This document shows positions 41,524-55,235 of a stretch of DNA of 64,000 nucleotides, in pieces (position 1 is the first letter of the stretch; each line of letters begins with the position of its first letter). The notes below the pieces were generated by a model. The model did not search any database and was not told the DNA's origin. It saw nothing but the letters and a program-made list of their open reading frames with translations. The stretch is from NCBI RefSeq assembly GCF_008520305.1, contig NZ_ML703263.1, forward strand, positions 1-64,000. Reading direction: 5' to 3'. The DNA is from Mesorhizobium sp. SARCC-RB16n. Lineage in GTDB: Bacteria; Pseudomonadota; Alphaproteobacteria; Rhizobiales; Rhizobiaceae. A program made the translations under genes and the position numbers.

Positions 41524-43407
41524 CTACGACATCTCCGACGTGCGCCGGCGCACGACGACACCCAGTTCGTCGCTTTCGCGAGCAATGCGCAGCCGCTCCT
41601 CGGCCTCGGTCGCCTCGCGCTGGCGGTCCCACATCGAGGCGTAGAGGCCGTGCTTCCGCATCAACTCGACATGGGTGCCGCGCTCGGCGATCTGGCCGTC
41701 CTTGAGCACGATGATCTCGTCGGCGGAAATCACCGTCGACAGGCGGTGGGCGATGACGATGGTGGTGCGGCCCTGGCTGACCAGGTCGAGCGCTGCCTGG
41801 ATCTCCTGCTCGGTGTGGCTGTCGAGCGCCGAAGTGGCTTCGTCGAGCATCAGGATCGGCGGCGCCTTCAGGATGGTGCGGGCGATCGCCACGCGTTGCT
41901 TCTCGCCACCGGAAAGTTTCAGCCCGCGCTCGCCGACCATCGACTTGTAGCCGTCGGGCAGCTTCTCGATGAACGGCCCGATCTGGGCGAGTTCGGCGGC
42001 CTTGCGCACCTCTTCCTCGCTGGCACTGACACGCCCGTAGCGGATATTATAGGCGATGGTGTCGTTGAACAGCACCGTGTCCTGCGGCACCATGCCGAGC
42101 ACCGCGCGCAGGCTGTCCTGCGTCACGTCCCTCACATCCTGACCGTCGATCAGCACCTGGCCGGACTGCACGTCGTAGAAGCGGAACAGCAGCCGCGAGA
42201 TGGTCGACTTGCCGGCGCCCGACGGTCCGACAATGGCAACGGTCTTGCCGGCCGGCACTTCGAAGGAGACGCCCTTCAGGATCTTGCGGTTCGGATCATA
42301 GGAAAAGTGGACGTCGCGGAACTCAACCTTACCGGCGCAGACAGCCAGCGGCTTGGCGCTGGGCTTGTCGACGATCTCCTGCGGCACGTCGAGCAGGTCG
42401 AACATGTGCTCGATGTCGGTCAACCCTTGCCGGATCTCGCGGTAGATGAAGCCGATGAAGTTGAGCGGCACGGAAAGCTGCACCAGCATGGCATTGATGA
42501 AAACGAAATCGCCGACGCTCTGGGTGCCGGCCTGCACCTCCAGCGCCGACATGCACATGACGACGACTGTGCCGACGCCGAAGATGAAGCCCTGGCCAAA
42601 GTTCAGCCAGCCGAGCGAGGTCCAGGTCTTGGTGGCGGCGATCTCGTAACGCGCCATCGAGCGGTCGAAGCGCTCGGCCTCCATGCGCTCATTGGTGAAA
42701 TACTTGACCGTCTCGAAATTGAGCAGCGAGTCGATCGCCTTGGTGTTGGCGTCGGTATCGCTGTCATTCATGTCGCGGCGGATCGAGATGCGCCAGTCGC
42801 TGGCCTTGACCGTGAACCAGACATAAAGGCAGACGGTCACCGCCACCACGGCCACATATTTCCAGCCATAGGTGAAGCCGAATATGCCGGCGGTCAGCGC
42901 GAATTCGAGGATCGTCGGCGCCGTGTTCAGCATGATGAAGCGCACGATCGTCTCGATGCCCTTGGTGCCGCGCTCGATGATACGCGACAGGCCGCCGGTG
43001 CGGCGCTCCAGGTGGAAGCGCAACGACAGCTGATGCATGTGCACGAAGGTGCGGAAGGCAAGCTGGCGCACCGCATGCTGGCCGACCCGGGCAAACAGCG
43101 CATCGCGCAGCTGGTTGAAGCCGAGTTGGACGAGCCTGAGGACATTGTAGGCAATAACCAGCATCACCGGGGCAAGCATGAACGACGGCAGCGGCGGTGG
43201 CGTTTTGAAGCCTCCCGCCAGCGCATCGGTCGCCCATTTGAAGAAATAGGGACCGGCGACCAGCGTCACCTTGGCCACGACCAGCAGCAGTGTCGCCCAG
43301 GTCACCCGTGCCCTTAGGTCGGCACGGTCGGCCGGCCACATATAGGGCCAGAGGTTGCGCAACGTCGTGAGTGTCGAGGTGTCGGTGGAGACGGTTTTTT
43401 CGGCCAC
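41524..43407 (-). CDS. Atm1/HMT-type ABC exporter (fused permease-ATPase)
   Basis: 627-aa half transporter: six N-terminal helices (about 30-330) and a C-terminal ATPase. Walker [12 protein letters not shown], signature [12 protein letters not shown], Walker [12 protein letters not shown] and H-loop IAHRLST are complete. The N-terminus and [19 protein letters not shown] loop match the Atm1/heavy-metal-tolerance subfamily that exports glutathione-type conjugates. It follows an ArsR/SmtB regulator by 25 nt on the same strand, suggesting metal or arsenic control. Confidence 0.93.
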   Translation of the reverse strand: MAEKTVSTDTSTLTTLRNLWPYMWPADRADLRARVTWATLLLVVAKVTLVAGPYFFKWATDALAGGFKTPPPLPSFMLAPVMLVIAYNVLRLVQLGFNQLRDALFARVGQHAVRQLAFRTFVHMHQLSLRFHLERRTGGLSRIIERGTKGIETIVRFIMLNTAPTILEFALTAGIFGFTYGWKYVAVVAVTVCLYVWFTVKASDWRISIRRDMNDSDTDANTKAIDSLLNFETVKYFTNERMEAERFDRSMARYEIAATKTWTSLGWLNFGQGFIFGVGTVVVMCMSALEVQAGTQSVGDFVFINAMLVQLSVPLNFIGFIYREIRQGLTDIEHMFDLLDVPQEIVDKPSAKPLAVCAGKVEFRDVHFSYDPNRKILKGVSFEVPAGKTVAIVGPSGAGKSTISRLLFRFYDVQSGQVLIDGQDVRDVTQDSLRAVLGMVPQDTVLFNDTIAYNIRYGRVSASEEEVRKAAELAQIGPFIEKLPDGYKSMVGERGLKLSGGEKQRVAIARTILKAPPILMLDEATSALDSHTEQEIQAALDLVSQGRTTIVIAHRLSTVISADEIIVLKDGQIAERGTHVELMRKHGLYASMWDRQREATEAEERLRIARESDELGVVVRRRTSEMS

Positions 43408-43432
43408 TTTTCTTGCCTTTTGGATGAGAGGG

Positions 43433-43780
43433 TCAGCGGCCGGAGCAGCAGGAATTGATGAGCGCGCTCAGCGATGCCGAGATCTCGGCAAGTGCGGCGC
43501 GATCGACCGCGTAGCGCGATCGCTGACGGTCGGGCTCGAACCGGACAAGGCCGGCCTCGACCAATATTTTCAGATGCTGGGAGATGGTCGACTGCGCCAG
43601 ATCGAAATGGTCGACGACCTCACGGCAGCAGCAGGAATTGCTGGCGGACAGATGCTTCAGTATCTCGATCCGAGCCGGATGCGAAAGTGCTGCGAGCCGC
43701 GCCGCGACGGCGCGGCTGTCCGGTATGCAGCCAGGCAGTGCCGAAGCTGTATGGTCTGGTACGGGAATGCATTCTGTCAT
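43433..43780 (-). CDS. ArsR/SmtB family metalloregulator
   Basis: 115-aa winged-helix repressor. HTH HFDLAQSTISQHLKILVEAGLV lies at about residues 58-79. A Cys triplet in SNSCCCREVVDHF just ahead of it and a C-terminal SCCSGR are probable metal/arsenite ligands, a cysteine pattern unlike the classic ELCVC site. Start ATG at 43780 lies inside a perfect 15-bp inverted repeat, so it is likely autoregulated at the level of DNA or of translation. It leads into the ABC exporter gene. Confidence 0.9.
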   Translation of the reverse strand: MTECIPVPDHTASALPGCIPDSRAVAARLAALSHPARIEILKHLSASNSCCCREVVDHFDLAQSTISQHLKILVEAGLVRFEPDRQRSRYAVDRAALAEISASLSALINSCCSGR

Positions 43781-43812
43781 CCTTCATCGGCGATAGACGA
43801 TGAAGGATGACA
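43775..43812. promoter_or_regulatory. Perfect 15-bp inverted repeat over the arsR start codon
   Basis: TGTCATCCTTCATCG (43775-43789), 8-nt spacer, CGATGAAGGATGACA (43798-43812). The arms are exactly complementary. The arsR ATG (43778-43780, minus strand) is inside the left arm, so the palindrome is either the ArsR operator or an mRNA hairpin that hides the start. Confidence 0.85.
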
Positions 43813-43859
43813 GGGCAAGCTAGGCCGATGGGTAGATTGCCGGAATTGCCGATCTATCA

Positions 43860-45329
43860 CTATTCCGTCTTCGTCGGTGCGGTCGTCGCCTGCTCGCCCA
43901 TCGCCTTGAGGTCGGCGGCTTCGCCTTCCTTCGACTTTTCCGGGACTTTGAACACTTGCCCCGGCCAGATGTGGTCAGGATTCCTGATCTGGTCCTGGTT
44001 GGCTAGGTATATGGTGGAGTAGCGCATGCCGCGACCATAGACGCGCCGTGAAATCTGCCACAGCGTATCGTTGCGCCGAATGATGACTGCGCCGTTGGCA
44101 TGTTCGAGCTTGGGCGACACGATTTCAGGCACGTCGCTTGGCGGCGTGGCTGCCGCGACGACGGCCGGAGCCGGCGCCTCGCTAGCCGGTGCGGTCTCCG
44201 ACGGAGCAGCGGGCGCCGCAGCGGCTGGGGCTTCCGTGGCGGCAGGCACAGCGGGCTTGGTCTCTGCCGGCTTGGTCCCGGCTGGCGCAACGGCGGCAAC
44301 CGCCTCGCCCGGTTCGCGTTCGAAGGGTACAGCGGCGCGAGCCACCACCTTCACGCCGTCGGTGGCAAGGCCGTCGACGTGGATGGTATAGCTGCCGACC
44401 GGAATGTCGCGCGTCGCCTCGACCAGGAAATGGCCGTCCGACGACGTCTGTGCGTCGCCGAGCAGAATGTCGTTGGCGTAGGCGCGCACCTTGCGGCCCG
44501 CATCGGCGAGGCCGGCGATGAAGATCTTGTTGCCGTCGATCTCGACCGCCTCGACGACGATCTTGGGTTCGGCCGCAGCCGCCGCGGGCGCGGCCGGTGC
44601 CGCCGGAGCGGGTTTTGCTTCAACCACGGCTGGCGCGGTCGCCGCCGGCGTGGTGGGCGCTGGAGCGCCGGCCTGGTCGCCGGTTGCCGGTGCCGGCTTT
44701 GTCTCGGGCGCCGGGACCGTCAGCAGTTCGGCCGGCTTGCCCGGCTCCTCGACCATGGCCAGCACCTGGCCTGCCGCATTCGCGGGCACCGAGACCACGG
44801 CGGTCTGCGCCGAAGCGGTCACGACCGTGCCGACCGTCGAACGCAGGGAGATCGTATAGTCGCCGGGCTTCAGCGGATCGTCGAGCACGATGACAAAGGC
44901 GCCATCGGGACCAGCCACCGTGGAACCGATCACCGTCGAGCCGTTGAGGATTTCGACCTTCGAGTTGGGCGCGGCGTTGCCGGCAACGACGATCGAGCCG
45001 TTGCCCTCGACGCGCACGACGTCGAAAGTCGGCGCGGTCGGCCCCGCCGTCGCGGGTGCAGCCGGGGCCGTCGCATCGGTTGCAGGTGCTGTCGGGGCTG
45101 TCGCCTGGGGTGCCGTGGCTGGAGCGGCCGGCACTGCCGGAGCCGGCAGGCGCCCTTCCGTGCCGGGATCAGCCGGCTTCGGTGCCGCGGGCGGCGTCAA
45201 GGCCGCCACTCGCGCCGGCGGCGTTGGATGAAGATACGGGTCGAGCGCGCCCGATACATAGGCGGTTCCCGCGGCCGCGACGGTCCCACCCGCCGCGAAC
45301 AGGAACGCCTTCAATGGATTAATTGCCAT
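43860..45329 (-). CDS. LysM domain peptidoglycan-binding protein
   Basis: 489-aa envelope protein. A short N-terminal hydrophobic helix (residues 5-28) anchors or exports it; then a Pro/Ala/Thr-rich linker; two Ig-like repeats, each with an A-x-G-x-V-x-A/L pattern (about 115-170 and 265-325); another Ala/Pro linker; and a single C-terminal LysM (VIIRRNDTLWQISRRVYGRG, then IWPGQVFKVPE). ATG at 45329 with AAGGGG upstream; a GTG seven codons earlier is less likely. The repeats suggest a wall-spanning sensor or scaffold; no enzymatic site is seen. Confidence 0.88.
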   Translation of the reverse strand: MAINPLKAFLFAAGGTVAAAGTAYVSGALDPYLHPTPPARVAALTPPAAPKPADPGTEGRLPAPAVPAAPATAPQATAPTAPATDATAPAAPATAGPTAPTFDVVRVEGNGSIVVAGNAAPNSKVEILNGSTVIGSTVAGPDGAFVIVLDDPLKPGDYTISLRSTVGTVVTASAQTAVVSVPANAAGQVLAMVEEPGKPAELLTVPAPETKPAPATGDQAGAPAPTTPAATAPAVVEAKPAPAAPAAPAAAAAEPKIVVEAVEIDGNKIFIAGLADAGRKVRAYANDILLGDAQTSSDGHFLVEATRDIPVGSYTIHVDGLATDGVKVVARAAVPFEREPGEAVAAVAPAGTKPAETKPAVPAATEAPAAAAPAAPSETAPASEAPAPAVVAAATPPSDVPEIVSPKLEHANGAVIIRRNDTLWQISRRVYGRGMRYSTIYLANQDQIRNPDHIWPGQVFKVPEKSKEGEAADLKAMGEQATTAPTKTE

Positions 45330-45454
45330 ATTTCCGTACCCCTTAGCCACCTAACGCCGGTCTAGCGTGTTTTGCCAAGGCCGACAAGAAAAAGCCCGTT
45401 TTTGTCAGTCCTTGGGGCTTGACCAGGCTTTCAGACCCAATCACCAATCACCTT

Positions 45455-46066
45455 ATGAACACGATTCGATCCGTCTGCGTCTATTGCGGCTCGTCTCCGG
45501 GCCGCGATGAAATCTATGCCAAGGCCGGACACCTGCTTGGGCGCTCAATCGCCAAGGCAGGCCTGCGGCTGGTCTATGGCGGCGGTACAAAAGGCATCAT
45601 GGGCGCCGTCGCCGAAGGCGCGCTCAAGGCCGGCGGCAAGGTGACGGGCATCATTCCGCGCTTCCTCATCAACAAGGAAGCAACCGAAACCGCGCTTGAC
45701 CGGCTCGACGAGTTGCTGATCACCGACAACATGCACGAGCGCAAACACAAAATGTTCGAGAAATCCGACGCCTTTGTGGCGCTGCCTGGCGGCATCGGCA
45801 CAGTCGAGGAGATCGTCGAGATCATGACCTGGGCGCAACTCGGCCATCACCGCAAGCCGATCGTCTTCGGCAATATCAACGGATTCTGGGACCCGATGAC
45901 GGCGTTGCTTGATCACATGGCAGCGGAAGGGTTCATTCATACCGCGCAGCGTGTGAAGCCGCTGGTCGTCAACGACCCCGAGGCCATCGTCGCTGCCATC
46001 ATGGTGGCCGGGTCCTCGGTCGACTCGCCGACCGAGGGCGTCCAGTCGGTAATCGACAAGATGTGA
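45455..46066 (+). CDS. LOG family protein (cytokinin-type phosphoribohydrolase-like)
   Basis: 203-aa protein of the TIGR00730/LOG family. VCVYCGSSPGRDEIY at the N-terminus, GGGTKGIMGAVAEGAL and PGGIGTVEEIVEIMTW (the PGGxGTxxE phosphate motif) are all present. Plant LOG enzymes release cytokinin bases from nucleotides; bacterial relatives are often annotated as nucleotide pyrophosphohydrolases. In a plant-interacting rhizobium a cytokinin role is possible but unproven. Start MNTIRSVCV chosen; a longer in-frame start is non-family. Confidence 0.9.
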   Translation: MNTIRSVCVYCGSSPGRDEIYAKAGHLLGRSIAKAGLRLVYGGGTKGIMGAVAEGALKAGGKVTGIIPRFLINKEATETALDRLDELLITDNMHERKHKMFEKSDAFVALPGGIGTVEEIVEIMTWAQLGHHRKPIVFGNINGFWDPMTALLDHMAAEGFIHTAQRVKPLVVNDPEAIVAAIMVAGSSVDSPTEGVQSVIDKM

Positions 46067-46342
46067 GATCAAGGGAGTAAGGCGGTAGGGAGAAACACTG
46101 CCTACCGCTACTGCCCACTTCCCTCCCTCCGGGCAGCCTCCCGCGCCGTGCGGCAGATCTGGAATCGCGGCGACATTCCCGGCAGCGGCACGCTGAGGTT
46201 GACGGCCGCGACAACCAAGGCCGTCAGCCAGGCGCCAAGGCGGACAAAGCGCCTTGCATGTCGTCAAGCCACGCGGCACGCTGGTGCCGCCGCTTGCCGA
46301 GGCCAGACGTGCCTTCGCGCTGGCGGGCGATAAATCGCAATC

Positions 46343-47137
46343 ATGAGGGGCAAATTGCATTCGACTGACTATCTTGGCCGCCTGTTCGGCCTCGAAGGCA
46401 AGCATGCCTTCATCACCGGCGCCAGCCGCGGCCTGGGCTTGGCCTTCGCGGAGGCGCTTGCGAGCGCCGGCGCGCGCGTCACGATCGGCGGCCGCAAGGC
46501 CGACGATTTGAAAGCGGCTGCAGACAGGCTGCGCGCCGCGGGTTATTCGATCGCGGAAGCGGTGATCGACGTGACCGACACGCAGTCGGTCGACAAGGCG
46601 ATCGCAGCGGCGGAAACGGGGACCGCGCCGATCGACATCCTGGTCAACAATGCCGGCATCCAGCGACGGGCGCCGCTGGAAACCTTCAGCGACGCCGACT
46701 GGGACGCGCTGATGGCCACCAACCTTGACGGCGTTTTCAAGGTGAGCCGGGCCGTCGTGAAAGGCATGATTGCGCGCCAAAGGGGGTCGATCATCAATGT
46801 CTCCTCGGTGCAGAGCGTGCTCGCGCGCCCCTCGATCGCGCCTTACGCGGCGAGCAAGGGCGCAATCACCATGCTGACCAAGTCGATGGCCGGCGAATGG
46901 GGTCAGCATGGCGTGCGTGTCAACGCCATCGCGCCGGGCTATTTCAAGACCGAGCTCAACGCGGCGCTGGTCGCCGACGAGAAATTCTCCGCCTGGCTGA
47001 CCGGCCGCACGCCGATGCGGCGGTGGGGCGAGGTCAGGGAACTCGCGGGTGCCGCCGTGTTCCTGGCGTCCGACGCCGCCAGTTTCGTGAGTGGACAGAC
47101 ACTGCTGGTGGATGGCGGCATCACCAGCGTTCTGTAG
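46343..47137 (+). CDS. Gluconate 5-dehydrogenase-like SDR
   Basis: 264-aa classical SDR. TGASRGLGLAFA at residues 26-37, NNAG in LVNNAGIQRR, catalytic Ser in INVSSVQS, Tyr and Lys in YAASKGAITML and the C-terminal LVDGGITSVL match gluconate 5-dehydrogenase / IdnO-like enzymes. The N-terminal MRGKLHSTDYLGRLFGLEGK segment is typical. It stands alone, with 276 nt of non-coding sequence upstream and no other sugar genes, so the substrate is inferred only. Confidence 0.87.
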   Translation: MRGKLHSTDYLGRLFGLEGKHAFITGASRGLGLAFAEALASAGARVTIGGRKADDLKAAADRLRAAGYSIAEAVIDVTDTQSVDKAIAAAETGTAPIDILVNNAGIQRRAPLETFSDADWDALMATNLDGVFKVSRAVVKGMIARQRGSIINVSSVQSVLARPSIAPYAASKGAITMLTKSMAGEWGQHGVRVNAIAPGYFKTELNAALVADEKFSAWLTGRTPMRRWGEVRELAGAAVFLASDAASFVSGQTLLVDGGITSVL

Positions 47138-47245
47138 CAAGGCAGGCCGTCACGAAACAGTCACACAAAATCGGGGATGCCATGCTAGAAATCGCACCTG
47201 GCCGCCCCCGCGACCTCGACCGCATCAGAGACCGGCAAAGCCGCC

Positions 47246-48244
47246 ATGAACATCGCCCTCCCCTCTGAAGGCACCGACCTGTCGCCTTACCTGCCCGATG
47301 AGCACGGGCTGTTCTTCGTCTATCACTTTACCACCGAGGGCGCGCGCACCAGGGATGCCGCCGCCGCGCACTGGACGTGGCGCAGCTACCAGCTTTCCGA
47401 CATGCGCGCCCGCCACGAGATCGGCGCCGATCAGGCCTTGCCAGCGCCGGTGCGCGAAGCCTTCCTGACCGCCAGCCATGGCTGCCACATCGACCTCGAG
47501 GATGACTGGCTCTATGGCGATCTGCCGGACCTGCGCCATGACTATTCTGCGGAAGCCGGCGGGCTTGGTCATTTCCGTTTCGCCCTCAACGACACGATGC
47601 TGGTCGGCGCCCGCAAGCAGCCACTGCAATCGGTCGACAACATCCGCAAGGCGATCGAGAACGGGTCGCGCAAGTTCCGCTCTCCGGCCGACCTGATCGA
47701 GGCTGTCGTCGGCCAGTCGTTCGACGGAATGGCCGCCGAACTCGCGACCCTCGGCGACAGTCTCGACGGTATCGAGGACCGCATCGTCTGCGACGCATGG
47801 CACAATGAGCGGCAGGCGCTGGTCGATGCACGCCGTCACCTGGTGGTCATCCACCGGCAGATGGCGACGCTGACCAATCTGTTTCGCCATCTCGATCATT
47901 CGCACCGCAACGACCTGCCGGATTCGATCAACGATATGGCAGCGCGGCTTTCGCACCGCGCCCAGACGCTGCACTATGACGGTGAACAGTTGCAGGCGCG
48001 CGCGCGGCTGCTGCAGGACGAGCTGATGGCCAAGCTGACGACGCAGTCGAACCGCCTGCTCTATGTGCTGTCGGTGATGACCGCTGTGCTGCTGCCTATG
48101 ACCATCATCTCGGGCCTGTTCGGCATGAATGTCGGTGGTTTGCCGCTGGTCAACACCCCGTCGGGCTTCTGGGTGGTCACCGCCGTATCGCTGCTGATCG
48201 CGGCAGCGACCTATCTTTTCGTCAGGCGGCTCGGACAGATGTAG
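47246..48244 (+). CDS. CorA/ZntB-type divalent-cation transporter
   Basis: 332-aa protein with a long soluble N-terminal domain and two C-terminal membrane helices. The pore signature appears as FGMNVGGLPL after the first helix, the GMN motif of CorA/ZntB. The IEDRIVCDAWHNERQALVDARRHLVVIHRQMA helix is the long coiled segment. No nearby regulator. Residues near the end (48222-48244) are overlapped on the opposite strand by rarD. Zinc versus magnesium cannot be settled by sequence. Confidence 0.9.
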   Translation: MNIALPSEGTDLSPYLPDEHGLFFVYHFTTEGARTRDAAAAHWTWRSYQLSDMRARHEIGADQALPAPVREAFLTASHGCHIDLEDDWLYGDLPDLRHDYSAEAGGLGHFRFALNDTMLVGARKQPLQSVDNIRKAIENGSRKFRSPADLIEAVVGQSFDGMAAELATLGDSLDGIEDRIVCDAWHNERQALVDARRHLVVIHRQMATLTNLFRHLDHSHRNDLPDSINDMAARLSHRAQTLHYDGEQLQARARLLQDELMAKLTTQSNRLLYVLSVMTAVLLPMTIISGLFGMNVGGLPLVNTPSGFWVVTAVSLLIAAATYLFVRRLGQM

Positions 48245-49148
48245 CCCGGCGCGCCGTCGACAGCATGGACCAGGAATAGATCGCAAGAGCCGCCCAGATC
48301 AGGGCAAAGGCGATGGCCTGCGTGGTGCCGAACGGCTCGTCGAAGATCAGCACGGCAATCAGGAACACCATGGTCGGCGCAATGTATTGCATGATGCCGA
48401 TGGTCGAGAGGCGCAGCAGCTTGGCGCCGAAGGCGAACAGCAGCAGCGGCACCGCGGTCACCGGCCCGCAGCCGATGAGCAGCGCGGTGTCGGTGCCATT
48501 GCTGGAGACGAAATGGTCCTGTCCGGTGGCGATCAGGAAGATGATGTAGCCTAGCGCCGGCACCGACAGCAAAAGCACTTCGAGCAGGAAACCCTGGCTG
48601 GGACCGATCGGCAGTGTCTTGCGGAAGAAGCCGTAGGCGGCGAAGGAAAACGCCAACGCCAGCGACACCCAGGGCAGCTTGCCGCCCTCGATTGTCAGCA
48701 CGGCGACGGCGACTGCCGCAAGCGCCACCGCCGCGACCTGCAGGCGGTTAAGGCGCTCACCGAGCAGCAGCGCGCCGACCACCACACTGACCAGCGGGTT
48801 GATATAATAGCCCAGCGCAGTCTCGACGGTGCGGTCGACGGCGATCGCCCAGACATAGATGCCCCAGTTGACCGAAATCAGCGCGGCCGTCAGCGCCGCC
48901 ATGGCGATGGTGCGGGGCGAACGGATTGCCGCCTTGAAGTCCGCCGTGCGGCCGGCCCAGATCAGGACCGCCGCGGCAATCGGCACCGACCAGACGATGC
49001 GATGTGCAATCACCTCGGCAAGAGGCAGATGCGCCACCGCCTTCATGTAGAAGGGCAGCAACCCCCACAAGAGATAGGCACCCATCGCCAGCAGGAAGCC
49101 GCGGCGGGCTTTTGAATCTGCATCGGGAGTAATTGCTTCAGTGACCAT
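48222..49148 (-). CDS. rarD: EamA transporter of the RarD type
   Basis: 308-aa ten-helix transporter. GFLLAMGAYLLWGLLPFYMKA and LAEVIAHRIVWSVP are the RarD/chloramphenicol-sensitive N-terminal signature; ALGYYINPLVSVVVGALLLGERL marks the second repeat. Convergent with the CorA/ZntB gene with a 23-base overlap of the two coding ends, unusual but open in both frames. Substrate unknown; the gene symbol reflects family membership only. Confidence 0.9.
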   Translation of the reverse strand: MVTEAITPDADSKARRGFLLAMGAYLLWGLLPFYMKAVAHLPLAEVIAHRIVWSVPIAAAVLIWAGRTADFKAAIRSPRTIAMAALTAALISVNWGIYVWAIAVDRTVETALGYYINPLVSVVVGALLLGERLNRLQVAAVALAAVAVAVLTIEGGKLPWVSLALAFSFAAYGFFRKTLPIGPSQGFLLEVLLLSVPALGYIIFLIATGQDHFVSSNGTDTALLIGCGPVTAVPLLLFAFGAKLLRLSTIGIMQYIAPTMVFLIAVLIFDEPFGTTQAIAFALIWAALAIYSWSMLSTARRATSVRAA

Positions 49149-49231
49149 GGCCCAACGCTATGGCCCAGTCACCTTGGCAAAACCATCGCAAAGTTCTGAT
49201 GGATCAATGGACTTTCGCTGATGGTTCAAAC

Positions 49232-52270
<3,039 letters not shown>

Positions 52271-52274
<4 letters not shown>

Positions 52275-52762
52275 GGTCTTTCCTCCGGAGGCCATTGGTC
52301 GGTGTCGTGATCGGGATGCTGATAGGAGACGAGTTCGGCGAGATAAGGGGCCGAGCCTATATCCGCCATCGTGTCCTCGCCCGGCAATTGAGAGATGAAA
52401 TCCACATAGGGCAGTTTCGCTTCCGTGCCCCATTGGATGGTCGGCGCGATACCAGCCGGATCGTCGAACGCGGCTATCGCCAGCGCCATGCCGTCGGGCG
52501 CCTCGAAGGTCAGCGGCGTGCCGCATTCGCCACAGAAGCCACGCCAAGCGGCATTGGAGGAACGGAACCGCCTGGGCTCGCCGCGCGTCCAGTCGACCTT
52601 GGCGCCGCGCACCGAGACCAGCGGCAGGTAGAAATTGCCGCTCGCCTTCTGACACATGCGACAGTGGCAGACCGAGGCGTCGCCAAGCGCGCCTTCGACG
52701 CGGAAGCGCACCGCGCCACACTGGCAGCCACCTGTGTAGACCGGCCGGTTGTCGAGGCTCAT
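52271..52762 (-). CDS. GFA family protein
   Basis: 163-aa paralogue of the downstream GFA gene: GGCQCGAVRFRVEGALGD, CHCRMCQKASGN and FCGECGTPLTFE carry the same six zinc cysteines. The two share the C-terminal QHPDHD/E pattern followed by W, so they arose by tandem duplication that is old enough for considerable divergence. It overlaps the next gene by ATGA and lies 6 nt after the VOC gene. Confidence 0.88.
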
Positions 52763-52768
52763 CGGTTT

Positions 52769-53155
52769 TCACTCCGGATCATGGCAGACCGCCTCGACAT
52801 TGTTGCCGTCAGGATCGAAGACGAAGGCGCCGTAGTAATTCGGGTGATAGTGCGGGCGCAGGCCCGGCCCGCCATTGTTCTTGCCGCCGGCTGCAAGTGC
52901 GGCGGCATGGAAGGCATCCACCTCGGCGCGGCTGCGCGCGGTGAAGGCGACGTGCTGGTGATCTCGGGGCTTGTCCTTGCCTGAGCTCAGCCAGAACACC
53001 GGTCGGTCGCGACCATAACCGCCGACCTTGGCGCCACCAGTGTATTCCAGCGGCACCATGTAAAGCAGCGAGGCACCCAGCGGCGCCATCGCCTTGTCGT
53101 AGAAGGCCTTGGAGGCTTCGAAGTCGGAAACGGTGATGCCGAGATGATCGATCAC
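52769..53155 (-). CDS. VOC family protein
   Basis: 128-aa single glyoxalase-fold protein. IDHLGITVSDFEASKAFYDKAMAPLG at the N-terminus, HVAFTARSRAEVDAFHAAALAAGG in the middle and FDPDGNNVEAVCHDPE at the C-terminus match the small VOC/lactoylglutathione-lyase-like group; His3 and Glu near 122 are probable metal ligands. GTG start at 53155 is coupled to the preceding remnant (GTGA). Substrate unknown. Confidence 0.88.
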   Translation of the reverse strand: MIDHLGITVSDFEASKAFYDKAMAPLGASLLYMVPLEYTGGAKVGGYGRDRPVFWLSSGKDKPRDHQHVAFTARSRAEVDAFHAAALAAGGKNNGGPGLRPHYHPNYYGAFVFDPDGNNVEAVCHDPE

Positions 53156-53366
53156 GGAACGAGCTCCTCCGTTGCTGGTTCGCCGGCCGGCATTTCGGCA
53201 TTGGCCACGCCGGCCGAGATGACGACGTGCTGGCAGACATTGTCGATATCGCGGATGACGTCGTCATTCCAGAAGCGCAACAGCCGCGGATGGCTGCCGA
53301 CACTTTGAGGACCTGTCGAAATCAGCGTTCTACGGCGCCCCACTCCGACCATTAGAGAAGCCACCC

Positions 53367-53385
<19 letters not shown>
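53152..53385 (-). pseudogene. Remnant of a DUF559-type endonuclease-like gene
   Basis: 77 codons between cysS and the VOC gene. The C-terminal part, RLLRFWNDDVIRDIDNVCQHV, resembles the end of DUF559 proteins (very short patch repair/type I-like nuclease fold), but the N-terminal catalytic residues are absent and the first 30 codons overlap cysS and look non-homologous. I read this as a truncated relic whose stop still couples to the VOC GTG. It may instead be a small expressed ORF. Confidence 0.5.
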
Positions 53386-54818
<1,433 letters not shown>

Positions 54819-55235
54819 TCCATGCCTTCCCGGTTCAAAACTTCTTGTCTGGATGGAGCGAGGCCAGCGCCGAGGCGCAAATCAGGCTCCAGCCTGCTGG
54901 CCGGGGCGTTTGTCCAATCTGGGGAAGATGAGGCGAAAACGTCCGGACCAGCGCGAGGCTAGCCAATAATGCAAATGCCACAAATGGCGAAAGACGTTTT
55001 CATGCGCGGCTTTATCGCCTTGACCGGTGTTGCCGTCAAGTCGCGGATCCCGGGAAAAACATCGCGAGGGCCGGCAAAACCATCGCCCGATCACGCGGAA
55101 TCAGCCGATGAAACATTTTATTAAACATGTCGGCACAGTCATGAAACATTGGCCGGCTAGATCACCAAGCGTCACGATTTGGTCTGATTCAGCGACCAAA
55201 TCGCATACACGAAAACGTTATCTGGGAAGAGAAAC
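54819..55235. other. Intergenic region upstream of cysS with several inverted repeats
   Basis: 417 bases without a listed gene. It carries GAAAACGTC (54935-54943) and GACGTTTTC (54993-55001), a 10-base direct repeat ATGAAACATT at 55108 and 55141, and the 10-bp inverted repeat at 55175-55203. The cysS promoter and that of the small ORF at 55236 should lie here; no terminator is evident. Confidence 0.6.
55175..55203 (+). promoter_or_regulatory. Perfect 10-bp inverted repeat upstream of a small ORF
   Basis: CGATTTGGTC (55175-55184), 9-nt spacer TGATTCAGC, GACCAAATCG (55194-55203). It ends 32 nt before the ATG at 55236, a position suited to an operator or leader hairpin. Confidence 0.7.

Noticed and set aside
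41650-43317. A 555-codon plus-strand open frame over the ABC exporter
   Set aside because: Antisense to a gene with complete ABC motifs; long shadow frames are routine in this GC-rich DNA.
44100-45365. A 421-codon Arg-rich plus-strand frame over the LysM gene
   Set aside because: Antisense of the Ala/Pro-rich LysM protein; low complexity, no start signal.
46067-46342. Possible decayed gene in the 276-nt gap after the LOG gene
   Set aside because: Only an 8-bp hairpin (46082-46089 with 46101-46108) is clear; no frame shows a recognisable domain.
45545-47140. A 531-codon minus-strand open frame over the LOG and gluconate-dehydrogenase-like genes
   Set aside because: It is the antisense shadow of two well-supported plus-strand genes; its composition is Arg/His/Gly-rich and shows no domain, as expected for high-GC antisense frames.
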